Assembly (NCBI RefSeq): GCF_033807575.1
Contig: NC_084710.1
Coordinates: 23,882,857 to 23,946,856 of the forward strand
DNA from: Cydia pomonella
Lineage: Eukaryota > Arthropoda > Insecta > Lepidoptera > Tortricidae
Direction of reading: 5' to 3'
Length of the DNA: 64,000 nucleotides
The position numbers and the translations under genes were made by a program. A model generated the notes under the pieces. The model saw only the letters and a list, made by a program, of their open reading frames with translations. It was not told where the DNA came from and ran no database searches. This document shows positions 43,501 to 56,645 of the stretch, piece after piece. Each line of letters opens with the position of its first letter. Within the stretch, counting starts at the first letter, position 1.

Positions 43501-44239
43501 TATTACATATAATTATCTTAAGCTAATTATCAGAGCAATTTATTGATGTTGTAAATATTATTCCATATATAATACTAATGAATATAATTCATATATCAAA
43601 TTTAATACTAAAAAATTCACAAAATATAGTCATACAAAAAAAATGTGTAAAAAATACTAGTCTAGATTGTTTCTAGAATAAATTCTAAATCTCAAACAAA
43701 TATAATAAAAACAACAAAGGAAATACATGCATTGGAATATCCATTTCATCATCATTATTCAAATATAATAAATAATTAATCATTTCGAATCGCAATTAAT
43801 TAATATTACAGGACATCTTACACAAATCGGCCTAGTAATAAAGTTTGTGTTGTGGTACTAGACGACGATATAATTATATAATATACAGTGTGTATTTTCG
43901 ATATAACCTCAAACTTAAACTAGACGTCATGTAATAGTGCTATAAAACAATTCTGAAAGGTTGTTTTTAGTTTATCTTCCCTACTAGAGCATAATTAATT
44001 TTTGAATCTTTTTCGAGCGGCAATGTATTTCGTACATCATGAATACTTGTGACAGTTGTGACGTCGCGTCATTAATGAGACGTTTTGAGTTAAAACAAAG
44101 TAGTTATACATTGCTTACTGAGTTATTTTGTATGAAAAAAATTAAAGTCGTCCATTTTTGATAAAACCTATGAAAGTGTCTTAATTATAGCCTAAACTAA
44201 CTCCCCTTTGATTATGTGATCGTATCAAAATACACGCTA
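43501..44239. other. unassigned AT-rich DNA
   Basis: No supported feature beyond the possible LINE untranslated region noted at 43435. Confidence 0.3.
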
Positions 44240-44378
44240 TATAGATAATGATAAATACTTAAATACATAGAAAATATGAAATACATACATGATATGATAA
44301 ACACACATAAATGCCCTTACCAGCATTCAAACCCGGAACCATCGTTTCTTAGACAAGGTTACTACTGACTAGGCAAGG
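44240..44378 (-). repeat. truncated SINE
   Basis: The minus strand reads head GCCTAGTCAGTAGTAACC, B-box-like GGGTTTGAATGCTGGTAAGG and TTCTATGTATTTAAGTATTT. The order matches the SINE at 3188, but the 3' half is missing and the sequence is more decayed. Confidence 0.7.
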
Positions 44379-47300
44379 AACAAACGGATCAATTGATGGT
44401 AAACGACACATTCCTGTCTCTTGCGCCACACGCACATCGTACCCGAAGGGCCGGCGGAAAAAGGCCCTTTACCTTCCACTGGAACTAGTAAATAGTCGGA
44501 TTAACTGGGCCCATAAATCAGAGCCCGACCTGCGCCGGACACGATAACATCACGATACGAGGTAACTTCCAGGTTTATCTCGAGGTAATTGTGGTGTAAC
44601 TGATATAAATTAACTGTGCTTGCTTCATTAAGTTTACGTAACGAAGAGGCACAAAGTAACAAACACAGAGGCCTAAGGTTTTGATAAACTAATAATTAGA
44701 ACTAAGCCCAACCTACCATAAGACTTGTTGATATGTGTTTTGTACTAAATTAGTTATTTTCATTGGTATTCATGTCCAATTTATATGTAGATTACGCAAC
44801 TTACATAGTTGTATTAAGCTTTACAATTTAGTTGCAACATCTCACATAGGTACTTCATATATACTTACTACATTTTGTTATATATGAAGTAGCTATCATT
44901 GACTTCGCTTAACAATGTTTCATCGATAAATGTGTGATTGTAATATAAAAAATTCTATCTTGTTATAATCTAACAAAGATGCAGAAAAATTCTGCAATAA
45001 AAAAGCAGCAAATAATAAAATTCCCCCAGCTAAATTGAAGCTGAAACAAAATTTATGTAAAAGAGACGCTGAACTCAACTTTTCACTCGAAACCCTAAAA
45101 CAGCGTAGAATGTAATAAAGCATAGGGTCGCATGCACCTCGCCATCTGTGCGATTGAGCGTTAGAGCGTTGAGTTGAGCATTGAGCGTTGAGAGTTGAGC
45201 ATATGAATGTGAACGCGCTCGATAAATCACCGCGCGGAGCGATATGAAAATTGCAGCTGGACGGGTTGGGGTACACCGGGGTTGAGTTACTTTTAGAGTA
45301 CAGATGGTACCGTAGGTACTTCAACTTACGGGGCATTTACAATATGACAAACATTTACTGGCTTGAAACAACAGTATTTATCTTACAAATAATAAGTAAT
45401 AGGAAAAAACAAATAATAAGTAGTAGGAAATTTCTACAAAATACAACACAATAAATTTGTTGAAAAAAAGTGCCTTAGGAACAAGCAAGTAAGTACATAT
45501 TTAATGCAAAGAATAAGTAGGTACAGGTACAATAAGTAGGTGTACTTAGGTGGTAGGTGACAATTACTTGCTTATTCTGCTATTTGTTCTATCCAAGTTG
45601 TACTAGCATGCAAATATCACAAAACAATTACACTATAATAGCTTATGTCAGTCAGTAGCTTAATCATTTTAATACTAAGTCTATTAACAGGTAGTTCTCT
45701 TATACATTTTAGTACTATGTTAAACAGCTTCATGCAGATGATAAGTAGGCAAAAAGCTAGTTTACTCACCGAGGCATAAGTACGGTAAGTAAAAAATAAA
45801 ATAAAATTATTCTCGCTCCCGGTGTGCCTCAGCACTCCATCACTTATCAAACATTTCACTGCGGTTTGATCGCGACCAACCATATGGCCAACACTGGCCA
45901 ACGTCAGCTAATTCTGAGATGCATAAATATTTTTTTTATTTTTTTATAATTCGATCCGGGCTGTGGACTGCGTGAACAATCCCAAGAGTGGTAGGACACA
46001 GTTATTCGCGCTATCGTGCACTTCAGCTCGTTCGCGACCGCTGCTGGAAACCATCGCGAGCGCGGACTGCGGTCGTGTGGTCTTTCGGTGGTTCCGTGGA
46101 AATCTGCCTAATACTATACCAGAAAAGGTGGCAGCAAAAATTATTTTTAGTTTTAAAATTATAATTCATGTATGAATGTACCTATATTACTCGGTAATAT
46201 ATATTATGTATCTATGAGCCTGTTGTCTCTGAAATGATTTGATTTAATATTGATTTGATTTGAATGCACTTTATTGACTGTGAGGGACCTACATTGATAC
46301 ATTAACTTGTCAACGCTGAATTTATATACCTATCAGTATCGACAACGCGCTTGAGGCATTTATCATTTAGCATTTATCGCAACGCAAAAACGTTCACAGG
46401 CCATTTCTCCACTTACGATGACATGAACCTTACGCTCGTCTGGCTCTGTTTAAAAAAATACATGACCAACATTGGCCAATATCGAACAGACGGCCAACAA
46501 TGCTGCACTTCTTAATATTGAGCCATTCCAAGTGCCATAAGAAGATCAATTTCTCAAGTGAACGGGGTCAGAAGCTGAGACAGGTCTTTTAAGATATTTC
46601 CACGATTTTTAGATAATTTACGATCGTGTTATTCGAGCATGCGTGGATTTCCATGTGTCCTAGATAAAAAAAGATATTAAACAAACTTGCATTTGCTATA
46701 TACACGAAGCTCTCAGTACCTACATATTTGACTTCGAAAAACGGGCCATATATAACTGACACAAATATTAACTAAAAGTTATTCCGTGGTGGTCCATAAA
46801 TATACCCCGCTTTCAGCTTTGAATATTACTCAAGAAACAACTTCCCGCTATCAAAAAAGTCGTGATTGGTCAATAAAAGTTTTGATTACCTAGCTACTTT
46901 ACCGCGCTAGTGCGATAATTATCACATTACGTAACTATGTCGAAAATTTAAAGGGCCATATGTAAAACGTTGTACGGTACATGTTGTGCGAATACGTAAT
47001 TCGCAACTCGTGTCGATTTAAAACACTCCCTTCGGTCGTGTTTTAATTTATCACCAAACGTTGCGAATTTCCTATTTTTTGCACTTGTATCGTAATGTAC
47101 TAATCAAACCTCTTGTGTGGCATTGCAATATATGTCGTTGTCAGCAATGGCTCTGTACCTTCACTCCTACAGTGTTAGTCGCTCGCGGCACAATTCCCGG
47201 GGGTCATTTTTGAGCTCAACTCAGACTTCTATAGTTATTCTAGTAAGTGTCAGCAAATCTCTAATTCCCTATGTCCAGTCTTTCTAATATTGTTTAGACT

Positions 47301-47794
47301 TTCTGTTGTTGCTTAGTTCCTTTTCTTCACTTACGTATTCATCGAAGATTTTACGTGTAAGTATGTAAGTAAATATTCTTTATAGCACCAATAATAAGAC
47401 ATGTACACGAATATAAAGCGTCCACTCCGTGCAAAGGACAGATGTTGACTGAACATTAACTGCCATGTAAAGTTGTAAATCTTCCCCGTGAGTCTTGGTT
47501 ACTCTTATCGCTGACCAACTGACGTGCTTTCTTAGATTTCTGGTACTAGTTCGTCTCAATAAATGAGGTAGAAGCGTATTTTCCGGTGAAGAAGAAAGGT
47601 AGGGTCGGAAGATTAATTGCATTACGATTGAGCGGACAGCGCCGAGGTTAACTGCTGACGGTCACTGTCATGTTCCAGCGAACGTCTCTAAACTACATGG
47701 TGCAGGCATACGTGTAGAAATATTTATGCGTTTGATGTATGTATGTAACGGTTGAATTAACTGTCGCCCGCAGTATTACCGGACAGGTACGACC
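44379..47794. other. unassigned intergenic DNA
   Basis: No supported gene. The 138-codon minus frame at 44920-45336 has no recognisable domain and includes TTGAGCGTTGAG-type low-complexity repeats. At 46241-46310 there is a fragment resembling a minus-strand LINE 3' end (TTGAATGCACTTTATTGACT). Confidence 0.35.
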
Positions 47795-47920
47795 TTCAAA
47801 CCTTCATGAAAAGAGTGTACCTTAAGTCCATTGTCCATGGGCGTCGGTAATTGCTTACCATCGGAAGATTCATCTGCTCATTTTCGTCTAATACTTATCA
47901 TAAAAATATGTACTGGGAAT
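47795..47920 (+). repeat. LINE 3'-end-like repeat
   Basis: CGACCTTCAAACCTTCATGA, AAAGAGTGTACCTTAAG, GTCCATGGGCGTCGGTAATT, GCTTACCATCGG and CTGCTCATTTTCG are in the same order as at 30590 and 53935. Confidence 0.6.
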
Positions 47921-49099
47921 AATCGTTTGCTTAAGGAATTTCAGTTTTTGAAATAGGTTCCGAAGAGAATTAATAATTCACGCCTCTGACATATTTTTTT
48001 GAAGATTATTGGTGCATTTGGGCAAGGTTTGGTTGTGCGATGGGTCTGACGACCGAAAGCACTAGAAACTTGTTAGTATGGGTATCGAAACCCAGTATGT
48101 TTGTCGTGATGGAGGACAGTCGGCGAGGTGCGTAATTACTGTGCGCACACGCGGTCAAATTGCACATCGGTCGCGTCGGCAAACTACGGATAGCAGAAGC
48201 ATTCGTCAATTATTTGGGGTGTTTATTAATTTATTATCCGCTGTCGACATCTACACTACTACATGAGGAAGGTTAAAGAGTCGTCTAAGATCTTGATCGT
48301 GACTGCGTCATACATTTTTCAGTCGAAAAGTTTGCCAAACGAAGTTAATGTTATAGAACTTATAGGTATTACCAATAACATGTAAAAGGTGATTTTAATC
48401 TTTAAATGGTTATTTTTTTCAACATCGGCTCTACTTATATGTAGTATGTATAAATTTCAGTTATATGTAAAAAAAGAGGATAGGCAGAAGGTTATATTCG
48501 GATGACTACTGCAAGGAAATTCACAGTGACATTCATCGCCCGGGTCGCCAACTCGCCATGCGAAAAAGACCTTAACGAAGATCCCACGAGACCAATTTAA
48601 ATTATCCATAATATCATTATCAGCATATTATACTTCGTAAATTATATTTTTGTTTTTTTAAGGAAATAAGTAGAAAACGTACGTCGTACCTACAAAAAGT
48701 AATACTGAGGTTGATTGAAGTAGGATGACAAATACGAGAGTTTCCGAAAAAATTGGATGACAAAGGATTGTTCACTGTTCTGTACCGTTCTGATTCAAAT
48801 GATCGATTTTGATGCCCGGATTTTTGACATTTGCGGGAGCAAATGAGTTGGCAGTAATATTGCGCCGCAATACTATTGCAGTAATGCAGACGGAATCCGA
48901 ACAGTACCTTAAGGCTTTAAGTACTTTAAGGCTTTTTTTAAATATTTTTCAAGTGAGAATTACTATTTGCAAGTGTCATGCTGAAATTCAAACATCTAAA
49001 AGTCTGGAAGCAAGTCCGTGCAAATACGTTTCTGCTGAGTTGCTGACCGTCCCGGTGTGCTGTCGGTACACCTATTCACGTGTGATGGATTGCGGGCGC
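47921..49099. other. unassigned intergenic DNA
   Basis: GCAGC/CTGCAG-type words at 48830-48890 resemble the MITE at 27253. No gene is supported. Confidence 0.35.
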
Positions 49100-49275
49100 G
49101 ATTAGGGCGCCGGCTGACCTGTTCTTTCATATCTCACTAATGGCCCGTACCTACCCTGCTACCGGTAGGTACCTTGATTGACGTGAGTACTGGATGAGCC
49201 ATAGCTCATAAGGATAATTAGGTAGGTAGATTAGGGCGCCGGCTGACCTGTTCTTCCATGTCTCACTAATGGCCC
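49100..49275. repeat. 47-bp direct repeats 129 bp apart
   Basis: GATTAGGGCGCCGGCTGACC, TGTTCTTTCATATCTCACTA, ATGGCCC at 49100-49146 recurs with two changes at 49229-49275. Either a local duplication or a long flanking duplication of the 82-bp interval between them. Confidence 0.8.
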
Positions 49276-49298
49276 AGAGACCGATACGAGTAGTACCC

Positions 49299-49442
49299 AG
49301 TAATGGACAGTTCTCGAGAAATTTCGGAAACAAGAGCTGGTCTCGAGAAATTTTCACTTGAAAGGAAATTTCCGAGAAAGTAATTTAAATATACAACATT
49401 TTTGATTGTTTGCGAAATTTCTCGAGAACTGCCCATCACTAG
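49299..49442. mobile_element. 144-bp MITE, AGTRATGG ends
   Basis: The left end is AGTAATGGACAGTTCTCGAG, then AAATTTCG. The right end, reverse complemented, is AGTGATGGGCAGTTCTCGAG, then AAATTTCGC. The arms are about 33 bp. The interior is AT-rich and non-coding. Confidence 0.75.
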
Positions 49443-50924
49443 CCACAGCAGAGCAAGTTAAATGTTCAGGCCAATTCGAACGTCGACTGACATCGAAATA
49501 ATAATATATCTAAATAATGTCATTTAGTTATCGTACGTCTCACTCGCGCAAATACATGTACCGACCTACGTCCTACGGATATCGCATCGCGGTCAGAGTC
49601 AAAGTGGAAAAAAATAAAATGCGCCTTGCCATATCCAGCTGCCAGCATTCCATGGCATGTACCTGTCGGCTGTCAAACGTACAAGGGTCATTACTTAGCC
49701 CATCACCGCCGTAATTAATACTCACGTCTGCCTTTTGGACAGCTACACCTATACTATATGTGTACATCTTGCATGCACTGCAACCCTTGCTGCTTTGACA
49801 CAAGGTCTGTTATTGAGCGTTTGAGTGATTTATTTTCGTGGCTATGCTAGGTTGTTGAAAATATTCTGCGATCGCTACAACCTTTATGTCATCGATACAA
49901 GGTCTGTAGTCGCGTGTTTAAATGTATGGTTGGTATGGTCCAGGAAATACGCAGGCTGACCGGTGACTTTCGACCGAGTCATGTTGAGGTGGATTGGAAA
50001 TTTAAATTTGGAATAAATGGTGAAATTCAAATGGCGAAGTTTTTAGGGTTCCACGCCCGAATGGTGTCAAATGAAACCTTGTTATTAAGCTTCCGCTGAA
50101 TGTATCTCAGCGAACTAAATTGGATAAATGCTATTATTGGCATTATAGCACGTGATGTATTTTTATTACCACCTTACAAGAAATGCTAAAACATCAAGAA
50201 ATTGGTACACGAAAAGTTATTTAATTGGTGTAAAAATCTAGATCGACTAAAAAAGTATCAAAAACTTTAAAACTTACACTGGTGCAACCCTCTTTAAGAT
50301 TGTACGGGAGTCCAATTTGCACCCAGAAAACTGATTTATAAACAAAAAATGGCGAATTTATCTAAATGAGTCTTGGCTTCCGACCCAAAACTACATTTGA
50401 GTAGCGCTTGAAACTGAGCGCAAAAAGTATCTGCCACCGTGGAATACTTCTCCATATAGGGATTTATCTGTACAGTTCGCGTTCGCAGATACTTTTGTCT
50501 GTAACAATCAAATTATTCTACTGACATATTTAAACATCTCTTTTTGTCAAGCTATAAAGGAATGGTAGATAGTTTTCACTTATAGTCTGATTCGCTACTT
50601 TTGATGCTGACTTTGAACAACTTACGTCAACGTCATAAGTTTTCCAGAGTTATAGTCAACGATAAATACCTACATAACTGTAATTACAGTCCAATCACCT
50701 ATTAGACCCAACCTAGGTCACCTAGGCAATCCCGAGTGCACTAATCATTCCGTGGCGGCAGTAAATCTGCGAGACACCTGCGTGCATCAAGCAGTAATTG
50801 CTCTCTGATCTATTCACAAAACATTCCAAACTCAACTGTGGAGTTTAGTTTTACTTGTCCCGTAAAATCGACACTGTCAACTGAAAATTCGTAAACTTCA
50901 TTCGTATTCATTATTCGTATATTA
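49443..50924. other. unassigned intergenic DNA
   Basis: No supported gene. Small frames at 49517-50099 have no motif. Confidence 0.35.
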
Positions 50925-51192
50925 TGACGACCGGTTTGGCCTAGTGGGTCACTACCCTGCCTATGAAGCTGATGGTCCCGGGTTCAAATCCTGGTAAGGG
51001 CATGTATTTGTGTGATGAACATGGATATTTGTTCCTGAGTCATGGGTGTTTTCTATGTATTTTAGTATTTATAAAAAAAAAATATATTATATATATCGTT
51101 GTCTAAGTACCCTCAACACAAGCCTTATTGAGCTTACTGTGGGACTTTAGTCAATTTGTGTAATAATGTCCAATAATATTTATTTATTTATC
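50925..51192 (+). repeat. tRNA-derived SINE, full length
   Basis: Same family as 3188 and 18220: GACGACCGGTTTGGCCTAGT, GGTTCAAATCC, CTTATTGAGCTTACTGTGGG and a (TTTA)n tail. An extra A run lies in the AT-rich middle. Confidence 0.88.
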
Positions 51193-51524
51193 TATTATTC
51201 AGGCTGTACCAGCATTACTAGTGTCTCTACTGAAAATGTAGTACACTAGCCACTTTACAATTAGAGGTCAGGCTTAACCAGTCAATGGTTAAGTTGGGCT
51301 AGATTTGTGAGCAGCTATTTGGTCGCTCCCTGGTGACCGTTGGCAGGTGACAACGATTAGATTTCAGATGCATGTATGTATATCTCTGTAATTGTCACAT
51401 GAAGCTAATATCACATTTTTAACCAAGTGCAACGGATAAAGAAACGTGTTAATAAAATAGCAACACAAAAATCTCGATCCTTCGATATTTCACGAGCTCA
51501 ACAAAATATCTAAAATAAGTAGTC

Positions 51525-51715
51525 TTAACCCAACGATAATAAGCAAAAATAAATCCATCTTATTTAAAAGAAATATTTCACATCCCACTGTTAAGAAGGT
51601 AAAAATCATATACCTAGGTGTTTTTTTCCTTTACAATAGAAACTACACACATGACTCACATATAAACAATATCTCATCCATGCATCCAACAAACCTATTT
51701 CAATCCCAAGCAGAT
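51525..51715 (+). pseudogene. possible LINE reverse transcriptase fragment
   Basis: The frame reads LNPTIISKNKSILFKRNISH, then VKKVKIIYLGVFFLYNRNYT and HDSHINNIS before a stop. The 'vKYLGV.....W..HIN.I' pattern is typical of the thumb region of LINE reverse transcriptases. The key YLGV and HIN blocks are visible, but the surroundings are decayed and short. It may be chance. Confidence 0.4.
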
Positions 51716-53332
51716 TACACACAGGATCCAATCAGCATCGAATGAGAGTCGCATCTGCACCGCATACCTCGCCTACTATTCCAATATCATATCCACCATA
51801 ACCTGATCTTACTTCTGTACAAAAAAACTACCCCCTCATGGGTCACCAATTCTGGTCGGTACCGTTAATCCATTAGGCACCTCGCGTTCCATATTTAATT
51901 CTAATTCTTCCCCTCACCTAAGCAATTGTCCGCCCTGCGCACATGTCGCGACCGCCAACGTATAAAATTTGATAAATCGCATTGCCAACATGTGAACTAC
52001 CCTCTTAGCTTAAACGGTTCGTATTTGATCGCTCTTACAACTAAAAACCAACTCTATGACAACGGATTTGAGTCGATTTTGGAATGCAAGCGGCAAATGT
52101 CAGTTATCATCGCTCAGAGCTCCACGTATCCGAAACTCTCTAACAGCGTGGACCATTATCAACTGTAAGTTGAAAGGAATAAAGTTTAATATAGGTTTGA
52201 CTGGTCCTAAAAGATAATTGTGAGGTATGACGGGTGAAATGGCGAATGCACTTTAGTGAATGCCCGTGCAGGGAAGGTAAGATAATGCAGATGTTCAGCC
52301 CCTCGGACAAGGGCCCGGATTGATGACAGAAGCAATTCTGGACGATTTCAATTAATATTGATGTAAAGCAAACCTGCTTATCCTGTTAGATGGAATGTGC
52401 ACCCATGTGTACGTAAGTCTTAGGGTCTGATTGGAATAGTTTGTTATGAAAGCGCATTAGAAAAATAACTTGGGTTACATTTTTTCGTGGTAACACGGAT
52501 AAGTATTTCCTGTTGGAAAGCACAGTATTTTTTTATACGGCGCACTATGTCTAGTGTAATGTATAAAAAATCTGTACCAACATTCGAAACGTGACAATAT
52601 TATAATATAAGTGGTAGGTTTCATTAATTCAAGTTCAAACCAAACTTGAACTAATGAAAACTCACTTCGTCTTATAGGAATCTAAATATTGATGATCTAA
52701 ATAGAAAATTTAAACTGACATTGACTGAAGCGTTACATTTTCACTGACTTTATTTTTTTACATCACTGATACCTATATCTTGGTCAGTTCCTAACAATGA
52801 CAGTATAGGGCAAAAATAATTGTAGATATTGTCCTATGCAATCCGTTTCTTTTAAAATAAAAGGAACGTGAAACTTAATAGTCCAAATTTAAACCATCTA
52901 CCTGCATATTTTACTCCATATACAGGAATTAAGCCTCCAAAAGATTTAGCATCAAAACCTCCAATAATTATTATTCAACTAGCGGTGCCTAATTGGAATT
53001 CATTCGGGCATTCGTTAAAAAGTTGGAACATGAAAAACTCCCATAAAAAGTTCCATGTCATGTTACCGGCATCTCGGCCGTAACGATCCATCAATTGGCG
53101 ATTAAAATCACACCGCGATTCTACGGGCGCTGGAGTTTGACGACGCGCTACAGGCCTGTATTCAAGATTTATATTCAAAATTATGAAAAAAAGCAGATTT
53201 GGTTCGCCATTACGGAATAACTTTAAGTAGTTATATGCGTATGTGGGGCACCCGCGGGTAGAAAACGTCCGTCTGGGCGTCCCAGATACCTGTTCGCCCT
53301 CGGAATACCCAACTAGCGCAGGAATCGCAGAT
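51716..53332. other. unassigned intergenic DNA
   Basis: No supported gene. The 180-codon minus frame at 52975-53517 overlaps the LINE remnant at 53333 in antisense and has a poly-lysine tract made by the A/T run. It is not a gene. Confidence 0.35.
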
Positions 53333-53480
53333 TTTTTTTTTTTTTTTTTAAACTTTATTGCACAATACATGAAGAGTACAAATGGCGAACTTAATGCCAG
53401 AAGGCATTCTCTACCAGTCAACCAGAATAGGGCAGAGTGGCGCTCTCTTGTGTCAGAGGCCAAGATCCTGAGCCAGTGAA
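53333..53480. repeat. LINE 3' terminus (-) joined to an ORF2-like end (+)
   Basis: A T18-type run and TAAACTTTATTGCACAATAC ... CATTCTCTACCAGTCAACC is the minus-strand terminus of the 5265/10926 family. Directly after it, the plus frame reads QNRAEWRSLVSEAKILSQ and a stop, resembling the RTE-type C-terminal block at 38110. The two parts point in opposite directions, so one may be a chance reading. Confidence 0.5.
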
Positions 53481-53934
53481 ATAGTAGTAATAGGTATTCC
53501 ATTGTTCCAATGTTCAAACTTAGTGCTTGTATTTTCTAAGCTTGAATATTAAATCCAGTTTTGATAAATTTGAGGACGAAGTATAAAAGTCTTTTACTGG
53601 CTACCTACACATAGTTTAAATCACAAAGTTTGTTGCTTATTTTAAGGAGGCAAATATTTGGTATCCAATTTTTTTATGTCCATATTAAACTTACTGGAAA
53701 AATAAATATCGCCATAATTACAATAGATAACTGTTTGCACGATGCGATTTATAACACTGCCAAATCCTAAAGGTAAGTCCTATTGTCCGAACCCTCGCCG
53801 CACTAATGGAAACTTGATAGCGGCAAAAAGCCGCGTGCGCATCTATATTCTATAAATCTTTATTCTGCTTTGTTGGCGCGAGGGCGCGCGGTTTTGATGA
53901 CCAGTGTAACCTGTAGACCCGGACAAATCAGGCA

Positions 53935-54035
53935 TAATCCATTTTGTACAAAACTTTAAGAAAAAAGCGTACTCCCATAAAGCCCTCTCTGGTGATGCAG
54001 GTGTCCATGGGTGGAGGTAATTGCTTACCATCTTA
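53935..54035 (+). repeat. LINE 3'-end-like repeat
   Basis: AAAGCGTACTCCCATAAAG, TGATGCAGGTGTCCATGGGT, GGAGGTAATTGCTTACCATC match the order at 47795 and 30590. Confidence 0.6.
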
Positions 54036-54655
54036 CATTGAGTTATTAATACGTTTATGAATAATACCTGTAGACTACCTCCACATATTGTTAAGTTCCA
54101 ATTTGTCTCAAAGTTACATAGTTATAAAATAGAAACTGTTTTACAAAAAAAAATACACCCAATTATATTGTTGGAAACTTTGAGAGCGCATTTTTTTTTA
54201 ATTCATAAGCCATAAATGTGTACATGTTTATGTTAGGCAATACAGTGAAAATCAATACAATTTCACCCAGTGGGTGTAGCTACATATTTTCATACTTATT
54301 TACTAACAGTTTATATTCTCAGTTTATTTCACTTAAGTCTGTAGGGGCATAACTCAATGACAACTTTTTTTAAGTACTGTCAAAAGTTCCAAGTCATTGT
54401 ATGACTTATTTCTACGGGCAACGTATTAAATAATTTAGCAGCAACATAGTGTTTGTTTCTGAGGCCTCGACTCACTCGTACTGGAAAGCGTTGGCAATAA
54501 CACCATGTGCTTCGGACTCGACAGATGGCGCACAGGTAACCTTACACTGGGGTTTACTGGGGCTGTTGGGGTTGCAGGGGGTTGATGGGACAATTGTCCG
54601 CGCTTCAATTCCTCAAGCGGGAAGTCAAAGTAATTTATTCGAATGAGGTGAATAA

Positions 54656-54669
54656 TTAAGGTGGTTCGA
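54656..54669 (+). repeat. 14-bp inverted repeat, left member
   Basis: TTAAGGTGGTTCGA. Its exact inverse lies at 59302-59315, 4.6 kb away. See the finding on this interval. Confidence 0.6.
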
Positions 54670-55427
54670 CTAGGTTACCCAAAGCTTAAACCTCACTAGA
54701 TGGCGCCACAATTGCAAATTTTGAGTTTTAATTTTTTTGTGGAGTAGTCTTGGTATTTCTATACTGTAAATTATATTTAGCGCACTCTTTAAATAAATAT
54801 TGAACTATTACAACAAACATTGAACACTTCATTGTACAAAAACTACCCCTTAATGTCGACAGAATGTTTCTTGACTCTATTTCTAAGTATCACTCACACA
54901 TTGAAACAGTCTTACTGGGATCCATGTAGTAGACAATTTGGCACAGCGTGAGTAAGCTTCAATGGCGTTGCGGTATGTACGTGGAAATACATGCAATAGG
55001 ATGTGGGTTCGAGACTCATTAAAAAATTTTTTGTTATCAGTATTATCAAGTACCTATTATTATTAAATTATTTTATGAGAAATATGAGCGTTTTCCATGA
55101 AAATATTAAAAATCTGATTCTCACACATCATGATATTTTTGGGTTCTTCCAACTCAGAATCACTAGCATAATCAATCCTCGTGCTAAAAAAACCCGAAAA
55201 TTTGTATTGAAATTTTAGTTTTACATTGTAATTTCTTTCACACTAAAATGTGACGTAATGGTATGGATATTTTAGGATATCTTTTTTTAATGCTAGGGTG
55301 GAGAAGATTCTAAGTAGAATGAACCTAAGAAAGTCTAAATTTGTAAGTCAGATTTTCCGGTATTTTTTTAAAAAAAAACGCTGTTTTGTTCTAAAATTAA
55401 AGCAATCCCTTACTGCCCAGCCTTTAA

Positions 55428-56250
55428 AAAAGCGGCCAAGTGCGAGTCGGACTCGCCCATGAAGGGTTCCGTACCATTTCGTTCGTTCAAACCAATTTTC
55501 GTTGGAAGTTTGCATGGTAATGTATATCATATATTTTTTTTAGATTTTTCATTCCGTTATTTTAGAAGTTACAGGGGGGGGGGGGGGGACACACTTTTTT
55601 TCACTTTGGAAGTGTCTCTCGCGCAAACTATTCAGTTTAGAAAAAAATGATATTAGAAACCTAAATATCATTTTTGAAGACCTATCCTTAGATAACCCAC
55701 ACGTATGAGTTTGATGAAAAAAATTTTTTTTTTTAATTTTTATGACGTATTAAAAAAAAACTACTTACTAGATCTCGTTGGAACCAATTTTCGGTGAAAG
55801 TTTGCATGGCAATGTATATCATATATTTTTTTTAGATTTTTCATTCTGGTATTTTAGAAGTTACGGGGGGGGGGGGGGGGGGACACACTTTTTACCACTT
55901 TGGAAGTGTCTCTCGCGCAAACTATTCAGTTTAGAAAAAAATGATATTAGAAACCTCAATATCATTTTTAAAGACCTATCCATAGATACCCTACACGTAT
56001 GGGTTTTATGAAAAAAGATTTTTTGAGTTTCAGTTCTAAGTATGGGGAACCCCCAAAATTTATTGTATTTTTTTTCTATTTTTGTGTAAACATCATAATG
56101 CGGTTCATAGAATACATCTACTTACCAAGTTTGAACAGTATAGCTTTTATAGTTTCGGAAAAAAGTGGCTGTGACAGAATCGGACAGACAGACGGACATG
56201 ACGAATCTATAAGGGTTCCGTTTTTTGCCATTTGGCTACGGAACCCTAAA
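55428..56250. repeat. dispersed repeat with GGGTTCCGTA...TACGGAACCC ends
   Basis: Begins AGCGGCCAAGTGCGAGTCGG, ACTCGCCCATGAAGGGTTCC and ends GACAGACAGACGGACATGAC, GAATCTATAAGGGTTCC ... GGCTACGGAACCCTAA. The inverted words GGGTTCCGTA (55464) and TACGGAACCC (56237) lie near the two ends. I know this as a very common lepidopteran intergenic element. This copy holds an internal duplication with an offset of 292 bp (AGTTTGCATGG at 55507 and 55799). Each copy has a long G run and GTGTCTCTCGCGCAAACTAT. It is non-coding; the frames of 60-85 codons here are artefacts of the repeat. Confidence 0.75.
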
Positions 56251-56645
56251 AAGTAGGTACTATTTTACAGTAGAATAATTAAAACATTTTTTTACGATAC
56301 ATTAAATTAAATTACAGTGAGTTACATAATTGCATGGCCTTCTATTTATAACCATTATAAAAAGAAATGAGATATTTACCATGTTTGTTTATATTATTGA
56401 TTTCCCGATATTTTGACACAACTAGAAGTTTCACACAATGCCTAGAGATAGAAAATTATTTATTTATTTTATTTATTGTCAATTTCATTCAACGGATCAC
56501 ATCATATCCAATTTATTTTCTACCTAGTTGGTTATTAAATTCTGTTACTGCAATAATCTTTATCTACATAAAATATACCAACGAAAGTTTAAAAAAGTAT
56601 ATATTAAAATGAAGTACACAAAATCAGGAATTACATATGACAATA

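Noticed and set aside
44920..45336. 138-codon minus-strand frame
   Set aside because: No recognisable motif. Part of it arises from the GAGCGTTGAG-type simple repeat at about 45155-45200.
52975..53517. 180-codon minus-strand frame, the second longest outside or inside the LTR element
   Set aside because: It is antisense to a LINE remnant and contains a poly-lysine run from the A/T tract. No conserved domain was seen.
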